This document shows, one piece after another, positions 35,201 through 47,200 of a stretch of 64,000 nt of DNA (within the stretch, counting starts at the first letter, position 1; every line of letters starts with the position of its first letter). Under the pieces are notes generated by a model. That model worked only from the letters and a program-made list of their open reading frames with translations, was not told where the DNA came from and did not search any database. Source of the stretch: Pocillopora verrucosa (taxonomy: Eukaryota > Cnidaria > Anthozoa > Scleractinia > Pocilloporidae); NCBI RefSeq assembly GCF_036669915.1, contig NC_089318.1, positions 17,410,512-17,474,511 of the forward strand, given 5' to 3'. The position numbers and the translations under genes were made by a program.

Positions 35201-38200
35201 GAAAAGGCGATCCTGTCTAAGAGAGGTATCTTAGCTAAACTAGTTAAGATATATGACTCCCTGGGACTCGTCCCACCTGAGACACTTAAAGGGAAGCTCA
35301 TCTTTCGAGCAGTTTGCGATACATAGAGGTCCTGGGATGCAGAACTACCACGTGACCTGGCTAAGTCCTGGACCAAGTGGGAGAGTGGATTGCCTCAAAC
35401 CTTTGACGTATCGAGAACGCTGGCTGTCGATCGAGAGAAAGCCGAGCACATAGACTTACCATTCATTTGAGGACAAATGAGAGAGTGGAGTCGCAGCCTG
35501 CGTTTACGCAATCGTTCGACAAACATCGGGAACCAACCAATGTCTGATTACAGCCAGATCTAGGTTGTCCAAACAAGGTCTGACCATCCCACGGCTGGAA
35601 CTAGTCGCTGGTCACATGGCCGTGAACCTTGTGGCCAATGTCAGAGATGCCCTGGACGGGCTTCCCATCAGCAGTACATACTGTTGGCTGGACGGTTCAG
35701 TGACCTTGTACTGGATCAGGGGATAAGGAGAATACAAACAGTTCATGGCAAATCGCGTAAGGAAGATAAAGAGCTACGAGGGAGTGACCTGGCGCTATGT
35801 TCCCACAAGAGACAACTCTGCCGATTTTGGAAATCTTGGAGGACGTTTGAAAGGAGTTAGTCTATGGTGGCATGGTTTCAAGTAGCTCGCAACCCCCGCA
35901 AATTGGTCAGCCGACGCACTGAACCATCCTATTGAAGAAAGCCATACCCAAGCAAAACTCGTTCAAAGAGTGCTATCAGTTGTGCTTGACGCGAGAAACG
36001 AAGTAGAAGAAATACTTCACAAATTCTAGTTACGCAAAGCCATAGTATCTGTGCGTGGATGAGAAGATTCGCACACAAAACTCTCCGTAACAGAGGTACT
36101 CCTCGCATAGTGGGATCGCTGACCACCGAAGAGGTTAGTCGTCAGAGCTTGTTTTGGGAGAGGGACGCTAAAAAGAGTGGTGACACCGAGCGAGATCGTG
36201 TGGCGTTAAATTTACAGCCCAATTAAGATTGTTTATGAGAGTGCCAAGGCCGAGTGCCCTTGGAGACTACCCAATATACTTGCCAGCCACAGGCAATCTT
36301 GGTCTGCACTCTTAGTCTCCGACTTGTGGAAGAAGTACACCAGAAGACGCTACATGGAGGAGTGGGGCTAACAATGGCCGAGGTGCATAGTCGGCACTAG
36401 GTCCCAAAGTTGAGGTAGCTGGTGAGGAAAGTACGGAAGGCCTGTCACGGATGCAAACTTTTTCAAACAATGGCATACGCAGCTCCTTCCCCTGGAAATT
36501 TGCCGACTACCCGGACTAGAGGGCCTAATCCGTATCAAGTGGTCGGAATAGACTCTGCTGGACCTATACGATATGGAGTATCTGAGCAATGAGAAGGGAA
36601 AGCATGCGTCTTCTTATATGCCTGCAGCCTCACGCGAGGAGTCTTTCTGAATCTCTCACTTAATCTAGAAATGGCAGTGTTTAAAGAGCTTAAGGAAATT
36701 TATTGCGCGCCTGGGGAGCCCCCCACTCGGATAATGGTCGAACCTTTGTTGGTACTGCAAAGTGAAGGACAAACGACTAGAGACCTACCTCTCCACCAAT
36801 CAGATCAAATGGCAGTTCAACGTCAGTCGTGCGCCGTGGTGGGAAGGACAGTTTGAAAGAATGATCGATCTGATAAAGTCAGCCTTACAAAAAAAAAATC
36901 AGGAAATGTAGAGATCACCCTTAACAACCGACCGTTAAGCTATGTATAAGTGGACGTGCAGTTGCCTATCCTGACACCCTGAGTTACAAACACATCACAT
37001 CAAGGCCTATGGCCAGTGCAAGAGAGCAAAACACCTGCTGAAATGTAAGGAGGCCATGCAGGGCCGTTGGTCCAAAGGGTACTTGCACAGCCTTTGCGAG
37101 GGTCATCGCGCTCAGGCGGGCACTGGGGGAGACAAACCTGGAGTGGGTGACGTAGTCATAATACAATCAGAGGACAAGAACCGAGGAAAGGGGCCATTTG
37201 GGATCGTTGAGAATTTAGTCGCGGGAAAAGACGGTGTCGTTAGAGGAGAGAGATTGCGTACGGGCAAGTCTTATGTCGTGCGAGTGATTCAACATTTGTA
37301 CCCCTTGGAGCTTTCTTGTGACAGGGAGTTACCAGCACCAGTAAGAATGAGGCCAGAGGCTGCTCCATTCTAGCTAAGACTGGTCGCCGTTGTTGCAGCG
37401 CGTCTACGTTTACAGGAGATTGGCCGAGATGAATAAAACGGCCTAAACGCTTATTGTGATTAGCAACTCGCGTTGCCTTATGGTTTTGAATTATAAACTG
37501 AGACAATTTTTTTGTTCACTTTGAAGAAATTTACCTTCGTATTTATGTTTTTGATTTAATTCGAACTCGATTGAAAGACATATATCTCCTTCGATGACAT
37601 ATGGGGGGGAGTGTGTCGGAAACTGGTGTGACGCAATGTAGGTATGACGCTAATAAGTAATCATTTATAAACCAAAAGAAAAAGAAAGTTTTGTGTTACA
37701 TGTGTAGTCTCGTTACAGAGCGATCAATATAGGAGAAAATTCTGAGTTATCGAAGAAATTCACAACAAGAGTCAAAGAGAGCCATATGAAGAATTGGGCA
37801 ATAAGAAAAAAGATATATAGTGCCCTCTCCCTGGAATATGATTTGATTTTTTTGCATAATTACACAGCACTAATCTGGAACAATATTTTAAATTATATTT
37901 GTAGACGAAAGTGACGCATGTCGAGTAACTGGTGGTTCTTCTAAGTGTACATGTCAGGATGGTTATGAAGGAGATCCGTGCAGGGGTGAGTGTCAGAGCA
38001 AGTTAGCGTCGTTGGTCTATGAACATTTGTAGAATTTGCTGATTTCTGTGAATGTGAAAAGATACCAACCAATGCAACTAACTAGTTTTAATTTTGCTTA
38101 ATCCTTTTTGATGACGAGGCGACATGGTAGAAAGGTTAAAAATTTGGTTTCTACAGGCAGGTCTGGACGAATGTGCAAGCGGAGATCATGACTGCCATAA

Positions 38201-41200
38201 ATATGGTGTTTGCCATAACGAGATCTAAACAAACGGTTGTTAAATAACTCCTTCAACTTGTTCTTTAGGCCTTTCGGACCTTAAGCAGAACTTGAATTTT
38301 TATCTTGACAGATATGGACGAATGCTCAGCGAACACACATAACTGCCATTTAAATGCTTTTTGCACCAATACTCAGGGTTCTTTTAAATGTCATTGCAAA
38401 GAGGGTTACATTGGTGATGGAAAGTTATGTGCCGGTAAGACGCAAGAATTTTATCGGTCGACTGACTGGGAAAAGCACGTAACTTTACTCAAACAAGTGA
38501 AGAATTAACTGAAACAAGGAATCAAACAAAAGAGAAATGAATGAATGAATGAAAGAATGGCTATTTCCTCTCCTCTAAAGGGAAATATTTGTCAGTTCTT
38601 TCACCTCTTTCTTATTGTAGAGTATGCGACTAATTTTCAAATGGTATCAAGAGAAGGAAAAAGGCGTAAAACATACAAATATTGTCAAAATTATGCCAAG
38701 GAAGTAGACCTTAGGCGATCATCAACCGGTTTGTTTTGATTTAAATTTCATTAGTTATAAATGTAACGTCATGTGTATGGTTCATTGCTTTACGCTAAAA
38801 AAAAAAACAGGATTCCAAAACGATGAATTTCATCATTATTAACTGCTCAGCCTTTTATCAGTTGAAATTCTTCAACTTGTTTACCGAATCCTCTTCCATA
38901 TCTTGGGTTAGAAATTCTTAAAAAATTTGTTTATTAATTTGAGTTCTAACACCTTTTATGTATCTTCAAGAGTTCTATGTAGCTATAATTATACTTATAA
39001 TATTATAAATATCTTATTTCAAATTAGCTTATATACCTCTTCGAATGTACTTCGCTTCTTTACCAACCGAGTGTAGCCCTTCGCAGTATCAAGAACTTAA
39101 CGAAGCGGACAGATACTGGAATGCTTCCGTTAAGCCTTACCTTGCTTGCGATAAGAATTTTAGTACCCATGGTGCGTGGTACCGTTTCACCGGGGCCGCT
39201 GGTTCAATGATGGCACCTTATTGTATTCCGAAAAAAAGTTGCATTACCCATGGAGCCGGCTGGATTGTGCTAATGATAATGCTTATTGATGAAACCGTTG
39301 TGAACTGAAGCACGTGGGAACAGAGTCAAAGAGAGTCGTATGCGAGATTGGGCACCAAAAAAAAGATAAACAGTGCCCTCTCGCTAGAATATGATTTAAT
39401 TTTTGTGCACAATTACACAGCACTAATCTGGAACAACTTTTTAAATTATATTTTTAGACGAAAGGGACGCATGTCAAACATCTAGTGGTTCCTCTAAATG
39501 TCCATGTCAGGATGGTTATGAAGGAGATCTTTGCAGGGGTGAGTTTCAGAGCTAGTTAGCGTTGTTTCTCCTTACGAACATTTGTAGAATTTGCTGATTT
39601 CTGTGTATGTGAAAGGATAGTTCACGCCTTCATTTTTTCCGAACTCGATCATTGTAATATCATTCTTCACTGGTTTCCTAAATCACAACTAGATTAGTTG
39701 TGTGTAATAAAATATGTGGTTATCGTTCATCGTGGTATAAGATAGGAGATGATCTTTATTCGTTTTTCTCATGATGGTGTTACTTTGGATGATGATCGCG
39801 GCGTTTCGACTGCGATACGGCTAGTCTTCCTCAGGCGACGAGGTCGATTGCTTACGTGTCGCTATATGTAGCACGTTGGTTCGTTGCTTTTGGTGCATTT
39901 CGATCGTCATCATTATTCCGGATGTTAGATGATGTTCCCTCATAGGTCGGCATTGGTCGGCTGTTGAGGGAACATCATCTAACATCCGGAATAATGATGA
40001 CGATCGAAATGCACCAAAAGCAACGAACCAACGTGCTACATATAGCGACACGTAAGCAATCGACCTCGTCGCCTGAGGAAGACTAGCCGTATCGCAGTCG
40101 AAACGCCGCGATCATCATCCAAAGTAACACCATCATGAGAAAAACGAATAAAGATCATCTCCTATCGTATACCACGATGAACGATAACCACATATTTTAT
40201 TACACACAACTAATCTGAATATCTGAATATCTTGGCCTGGGGAATTTCAATTCCACTTTCCCTGTTGATGAGAAGGTACAAACGCTTTATGTTATTATTC
40301 TCGTAAAACAGTATTTTTAAGATTCCCATCTTCCATAAGAGATGTTTGATATTTCATTACTTTTGTCATAGACTAAAAAACTTGATCTTCAGCTATTGGT
40401 TCGATGTAGTCTGCCTACTATGCGGTCCCTCTTTGAGATCTTTGACAGTCCAGGGGATCTCTTAAACAAATTTTCTATTAGTATTTTTTTTCAATTTAAA
40501 GAAACTCCGAGATAACCGAACACATATTTTCAATCAGAGTTTCCCCTTTTCATTTATTGGTATACATCTGCTGTAAAAAATACTAGTTCTCCTCCTGACG
40601 TTTCACACAACTGTCTTGATTTGCTTGAATGTCATTGCAGCTTGTCCAGTACATTCCGTAGGCATCAAGACATCACTTAACGTTCATGATTGCTGGTGTA
40701 AATACTTTTACCCAGGAGATCCAGAAGTTGATCCATGCCGAAGACAAACAGAAAGTAATACATGAGAGAAAGTAGAGTAAATCTAACCATAAAGAAAACT
40801 GAAATATAGGTCATTTAATTAATGATCCAGTGTTCAACCAGAGTAAAACCTTTAACTTTGAATTACTTCTCAACAGTTTTTTCATGTAATGAAATAACGG
40901 ACTCCAAACTGAATTTGGAATTTAAACAACAACTTCTTTTTCCCCATTTTAGGTGATTTGAGAAGTATTGATGATTCAATAGAGGTTTTAATCCATGATA
41001 TTAATACACAACCGAGCAGCCCAATGAAGTTTAGACGAGACCAAACAAGAAGACTGTTTGCATCTTTAAAGACGGAGAACTTTCTTGCGCATCAGGCCTC
41101 GTTTTCTTGGAAGATAAGCCAACTCTCACTATCACCTTTTAACATTTCCGATCAACCAGAGTTGCTAGTGCCCGACACTCTGGAGCTGAACTTACAACCA

Positions 41201-44200
41201 AACTTGCTGTCGACAGGACTTAAACTTGTAACATTTGAGCTGCGACGAAATTCCGGATCTGAACTGACAGCTCGAGACTTTGCTTTCATCGAAGTTCTTA
41301 ATTCGGCACTAGAAGTTTCCATTGCGGGAGGAACTGAGGTTTTTCGATCCATAGATAAACCAATTTTATTGGATGCCAGTGCTTCGTATGACACTAGCCC
41401 TAGTGCTGGCAGTTCTTCGGGAATGAACTATGATTGGTCTTGCTTCATAATAACGCAATCCAACGCCTCCAGAAACTATACTCCAGTGTCTAACGTCACT
41501 TTTCGAGGTTCAGGTAGCATATACGACACATTTGTCGGTGCGTCTACAAATGGCAATCTCTTTCAGTTGCCGGAAGATGTCTTTCTTCGGGGCGACGAAA
41601 AAGCCATAGTGACTTTAGATACTAAAAGACTCATCAGCAATCAAGCATACCATGTGGTTCTGACGGTAACCAAGGATATCCGCGTTGCAAGTGGCATTCA
41701 GATTGTTCACGTTCGCGACGAAGATGTATTCGACATTCGTATTTTGTAAGTGTAGTTTATGGCTACAAAGTAGCTGAAGTTTACTTAGTACTTAGATATT
41801 TAGCATCTAACATAAGAGGTGTCCTCTTCCCCGTTCTCAGTGCCGAGAATGAACAACGTAGAATAGATTAAAGTCAATTGATCTCCATGCAATCCCAAGA
41901 GATATGTTAAATTATTATATATTCAACTTGGCTAAAATCAGCGCCTGAGACGTCATCTAGCCAGATTATACTGAAAATAATCATGTCAAGTCACTCAAGG
42001 TCACGGGCAATCATGTCATGTGCGACCGCGGTGGATGGTCATGATTTTAAGGGTAATCATGTCAAGTACGTGCGCTTTGTGTTGCTTGCCGAGCAGAAGC
42101 AAAAACATATTTCCTTTTCGTTCAAGAAAAATAACACAATCTTTAGCTTCGGTTTCTGTCATATACAGAATAATTAAGGTATCGGTAAGGGTTATCAGCC
42201 TCAGCTTTTGGCTTCGGCTGCTATCCCCTGCCTCGACCTTGATTATTTTGGATATCACGAAAACCTCATCCAATAGTTGGATACAACATCCCTCTCTCAT
42301 CAATGACCCTCCAACTTTGAAACAGATGTTCAATTGGTTATGTTGGAATAAAAGTAAATACAGACAAAAGCACAAGCATTTATTCGATGATGGCATAGTT
42401 GTGTATTTTAAACTAGTACTTCTTAAACAAAGAACTTAGCAATGATATACAATCCTTTCCTTGCAAAAACGAGCTATCTTAACAAAATAAATAAGGCCGA
42501 ATACAGGAGATACGATGAGCAGAAGATCACTTCCCATTTTCTTTGCACAGGTGCATCATGAACTGTGACTCACCAGCCAGTGCATCTTCTCGTACCTCCT
42601 TCCGAACTGACTGCAATTCAGTTCGTTGTCCGGCGTCCCTCAAGTATAGATGGAGCCTGCTGAGAAACGATGGAAACAATTCTCACTTGAAATGGTCTAC
42701 TCAGCGACACTTTAGAGATCTCCTGGGTACAAAAGTAGATTCAAAAAACCTTGTGATTAAAGAACAAATGCTCGAACCCGGGTCCTCCTACAAAATCAAG
42801 GTCGACGTTCTATCTCTAAACGAGTCATTTGGCTGGGCGGTATACCAATTCGATACGCTGGCAGTTCCATCAGGAGGAACATGTCATGCCACTCAGTTGG
42901 ATAGGAAAGCTGTAGGATCTTGGCTAAACATAACCTGTCAAGGATGGAGTGATGAAAATGTGCCTTTCACCTACGAATTCTTCCAGGAATCAAAAACTGG
43001 AAAACTCGACATGTTGTCCTATGGAGTTAGGCCTTACAGTATTGTTTATATTCCACCTTCTGATGAGGATGTTACTCGCCTTCGGGTTGCTATTGTTAAT
43101 GTTTTTGGAGCGGCTAATAAAGCAGGATTTTCTATCAAGGTATTAGCAATATGATGGTGAGAACCAAGCTTAAGTAGTTGGTAAATTATTTTGCAGTTTG
43201 AATTCTTTGTTTGATTTTAGATAAAGGTAACCTCGTTGAGGTACATTCGCTGCTCGCCGAGGTAGTTAGGAAAGCTAAAGGTTCCATAATAATTTCGGAG
43301 TCCATATCTATCTAGTAACGATTGTTCATCAGTGGTGCCTGTTTCATTAACGCTGCACCGTATAGTGGGATGCGGAAGATGATGAATTGGGTTTGCAATT
43401 AGCCACGCCGCAAATGAGCGAAAACAGTCCATAACAAACAGTGGAACTTTTACAACGAAACTGTACTCCCTCATGCATTTCATTTTGTTGATTACTTATC
43501 ACCGCATATCTACCCCATAATTTTCATCAAGGGAAAATAGTAGTACTTTTCCCCCGTAAAGATCTTTAATGCAGTCGGTGATCTGCTCTAATAAAACTTT
43601 CACTGTTTTGTTTTCACAGCTAAATCAATCATCTTTGTTGTCAGCAGAAGAGATAGACTATAACGAGCTGCAAGAAAAAATATTTGTTATGGATAATTAT
43701 TTTTCTATGGGAAAAGTAAATACAGCAATACAAGAGGCAGACGCACTTCTCTTCTTACTTAAAATGGCTGTAGAACAGGGTGATGTGAATAGGAACCTAC
43801 TTCAAGTAAGTAGAGTGGATTGAATATGAAAATAATGGCTTTGCACTTTTTTCCATAGAACCAACGTGTGGTTTATGTCCCGCCGTTTAATATCTGTAAC
43901 TGATCAGCAGCATAATTTTATCAGGTGCAAAACAAAGGATTAATTTTGTTCAAAATAATTTTTTTCATTAAATTCTGTGTACATAGGCTGAAAGATTCCC
44001 ACCGTGCAAGTCCATGTAAGGACTCTCTTACCCTTCTTTGTTTTGTATAGCTTTACATAAGGTCTTTATATTGACTTCTAAAGTGTTGAAACGCGTGTTT
44101 GATACATATATCTCTTTGCTGCAGATGAAGCATCACGTTATTTCTAAGATCTGTGAAGTACAGATTGATGGCGGACTGGAGCGTATAGCCCAGATTAGTG

Positions 44201-47200
44201 TTATCTTGAACAAAGCCACAAAGGACAACACCCTTGTCTTGTTCAATACAACGGTATGATACTGAACTCATTACCTCATATTTTTGTTTACAGAATCAAA
44301 CTTGAGTTTTAATGCAGGTAAGACTGGATTCTGGATAAAGAACCAAGACTTCATTAAAATATAAATCAATTGATAATATCCAGGCAGACCTGTTTGTTGC
44401 AAACCTGAACTATTTATTTGCATAACTTCAAAATGATTTTTATCTTTTAGTTAACTGTATTGGATAAACTGATGGAGATGTCAACCCTCCTTTCACGAAG
44501 AAGCAGGTCTGAATCCCCCCTTCTTCTCGATGGAGGAAGATTGTTGTTGCATTGTACTACAAATATTATGGGATCCAGTTCCAGGAGAATCCTTATGTCT
44601 AAAATTTCTGCTAACCTCGATGAAGAGAAAGAGGTATTCCCTTAAAAGTTTATGATATTACACCTTCATTAAGAGCCACATTATTTCCAGAATCTCAATG
44701 GAGCAAATATGAAACAAATATTTCTGATGATCGTGATCCATTTGGGTGCTAGATCCAACTTAAGATTTGTTTGCACTTTTAGATTACCATGGGAAAGATA
44801 ATATCTAGCCGTTGTCAAGAGTTAACAGACATGATTACCGACAGACTTCTGTCATTTAAGCTGCCTGGGGAGGAATACACCACCATCAGCAATGACCTAC
44901 GATCTATTTTGCTCGGTAAAGAAGAGTCAATGGACATGAGTCTGTTAAAACTCAGAAATGGGGAAGCCAGTTTTCAGTTCCCCTTTATAAGTACCAGTAC
45001 GTTGCAAAATTGGCTTGTTAACGTCTTTGAGGTTGGAATAGAGGTGTGTAGTTGCACGGAGTATATGGGGATGGTAAAAGCTTTAATTTTAATTTAATAG
45101 ACAGACACACAGACAGACTCCTTTATGATTAAATTTTAAGGCTCAGGGTTGTCCTTTCAGGCGCGTGAAAGCAACCTGCTATCAATAAGGGCCCCGAGCA
45201 CAGTTACCTAGGACTACCAAAACATGAAATTGCATAAAATTAATGTTTACACATGCACACGATTTACATTTTATACTTAGAATTAATGTTTACACATGCA
45301 CACGATTTACATTTTATACTTAGAATTAATGTTTACACATGCGTGAGATCAACATTTTATACTCAAAATTTATGTTTACACATGCATACGATTGACATTT
45401 TACACCTAGAATTAATGTTTATACAGTCTATTATTATCATCTAGAAAAGTAATTAAAAACATGATATTGTGTAAATAATTTATTTATATCTCCTGTAAGA
45501 TATGTTAGTTATCTTTAAAAGCCGACAGGATAACAAAATGACCGTAACAGAAGGTCTTTTTTTACCTTCCCTTTCCTTCCCCCTTGCAACACACCTTAAA
45601 ACTTTCTAACAGGTTAACGCTGAGGATCAATTGGATCTTTTGAAATAATGCAAGACAGCTCTTTATAATCCGTCTCACTCACCTGAGAGGGTTCCGTAGT
45701 TCAGTCGGAAGGCAAAATAGGAAAAATTCGGCTGGACCTCTAGTCCTTAAAAGAGAATAGCATTTTTTTTTCGCTTTATCCTCCTGACAAGTATTAAACT
45801 GCGTTAATCTTATGATAACGTCTTTTTCTACCTTGCAGATGATCTCCTATAATTTTAATCCATATATGTCGGACAGCAGCAGCCAGAGAATAAAATCAAA
45901 GGTTGTCAGCCTTGTCCTGAAGGATGACACTGGGAAAGCTCTCAACACAACAAATCTACTGTCGGATATAGAAATTGATATTCCAGTATCAAATTATCAT
46001 CCCGAAGACAGCCCTCGACCGGATCATTTCCTAAACCCTAGAAGGATGCAGTATCACGTGATAATCGTACGTGAGGTCAATAATACCATGAAAATAACCA
46101 TTACGACAAAAGCAACAGCTTCTATTACGGTCTATGTAAAATATGCTGAACAGCCAACAGAGACATCATACGATATGGTGATTAACTTATCCGATGAGAA
46201 AAGATTAAACAGCAGAAACGACGACTGTGAATTCAGAGGGATTTGTTCCCACAGTATCGTCATAAAATGCAGATATTCGGGCAAATATTACGTTGGCTTG
46301 TGGAAGAACAGTGAATCTCGAACAGAATTGTCAAAGTCAAGAGGTAGACGATCCATTCTGCCAAAGCAAGCGATGCGAGAGAAGTGCGTAAGGTTCAAGG
46401 ATCCTCCGCCAACAGTTGCTCCTCAAGTAGAGTATGTCAGTCTTGTCCCTCAGTACGACTTTGATAAGTCAGTTAACTACAGTTTACAAGTGGAGACAAT
46501 CTGGTGTGCATTTTGGTCTGATACTGAGCAAAGATGGACAAGCAAAGGATGTAAGGTGAGGAAGCATAGAATGAGTCATTAAATAACAAAAAGAGACAAT
46601 GCAATGCATCCCAAGCCGTGTAACAGAAGTCTTTAAAATATTGGTTTTCAGCTATTGGAATGTTTTGGAGATAGAACAAAGAGATTTAAATACACTTAAT
46701 GTATTCACTATGTCAACCTTAATGTTTAAAAGCGACAAAGATAACAACCACAGCGTTTCTTATGGGTTTTCATGTTGGCTGTTCAAGAGGCAAGATGCAA
46801 AAGGTAATTTTCTTTTGAAAAAATCGCCTGGCACAAAAACGACATCATTTATATTCTAAAATGGAAAATAGATATAGACAGTAACTGGACGCTCAAAATA
46901 TATCCACATCTTAACTATTATGTCAACTAGTTGCTGTTAAAACTACCACAGGTAAAGTTTTTGTTTACTGCTGCGTTGCATTAAGCGCAAATGTGTTCAT
47001 TCTTTGCCCAAGAATAATGTGCTCGTGCGAATCTTGCCACAGCTATGAATCGTTTTCAGACGCGAATCATCTCATTGTAACGGGAAATTCCCGTTTCAAT
47101 GTCTATGTTGATAAATTTTATAGCAGCTGAGCTATAAAACTCCCTTTTACAGAAAATTTCCATATAGAAGCTAATTATAGGCTCTTTGTCGCTGTATAAC

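Larger units (their letters stand above)
32129..37767 (+). mobile_element. BEL/Pao-type LTR retroelement, degenerate
   Basis: A full-length insertion in an intron of gene B, bounded by LTRs and flanked by a 5-bp target duplication AGAGT (32124-32128 and 37768-37772). The unoccupied site survives as AACAGAGTCAAAGAGAG near 39320 in a duplicated stretch. Internal sequence shows, in order, a Gag-like region (about 32625-33560), CCHC-like and protease-like segments (about 33690-34030), a reverse transcriptase stretch (about 34740-34960), a later polymerase part with RNase H-like sequence (to about 35900), integrase-like pieces (36350-36860) and a C-terminal region (37140-37370). Many stops and frame changes break it, so it is not competent for movement on its own. 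A polypurine tract precedes the 3' LTR (GGGGGGAGTG). Confidence 0.85.

Noticed and set aside
32129..37767. Active retroelement or exapted gene
   Set aside because: The internal frames are broken by many stops and shifts and the LTRs have diverged, so it is treated as a fossil insertion.
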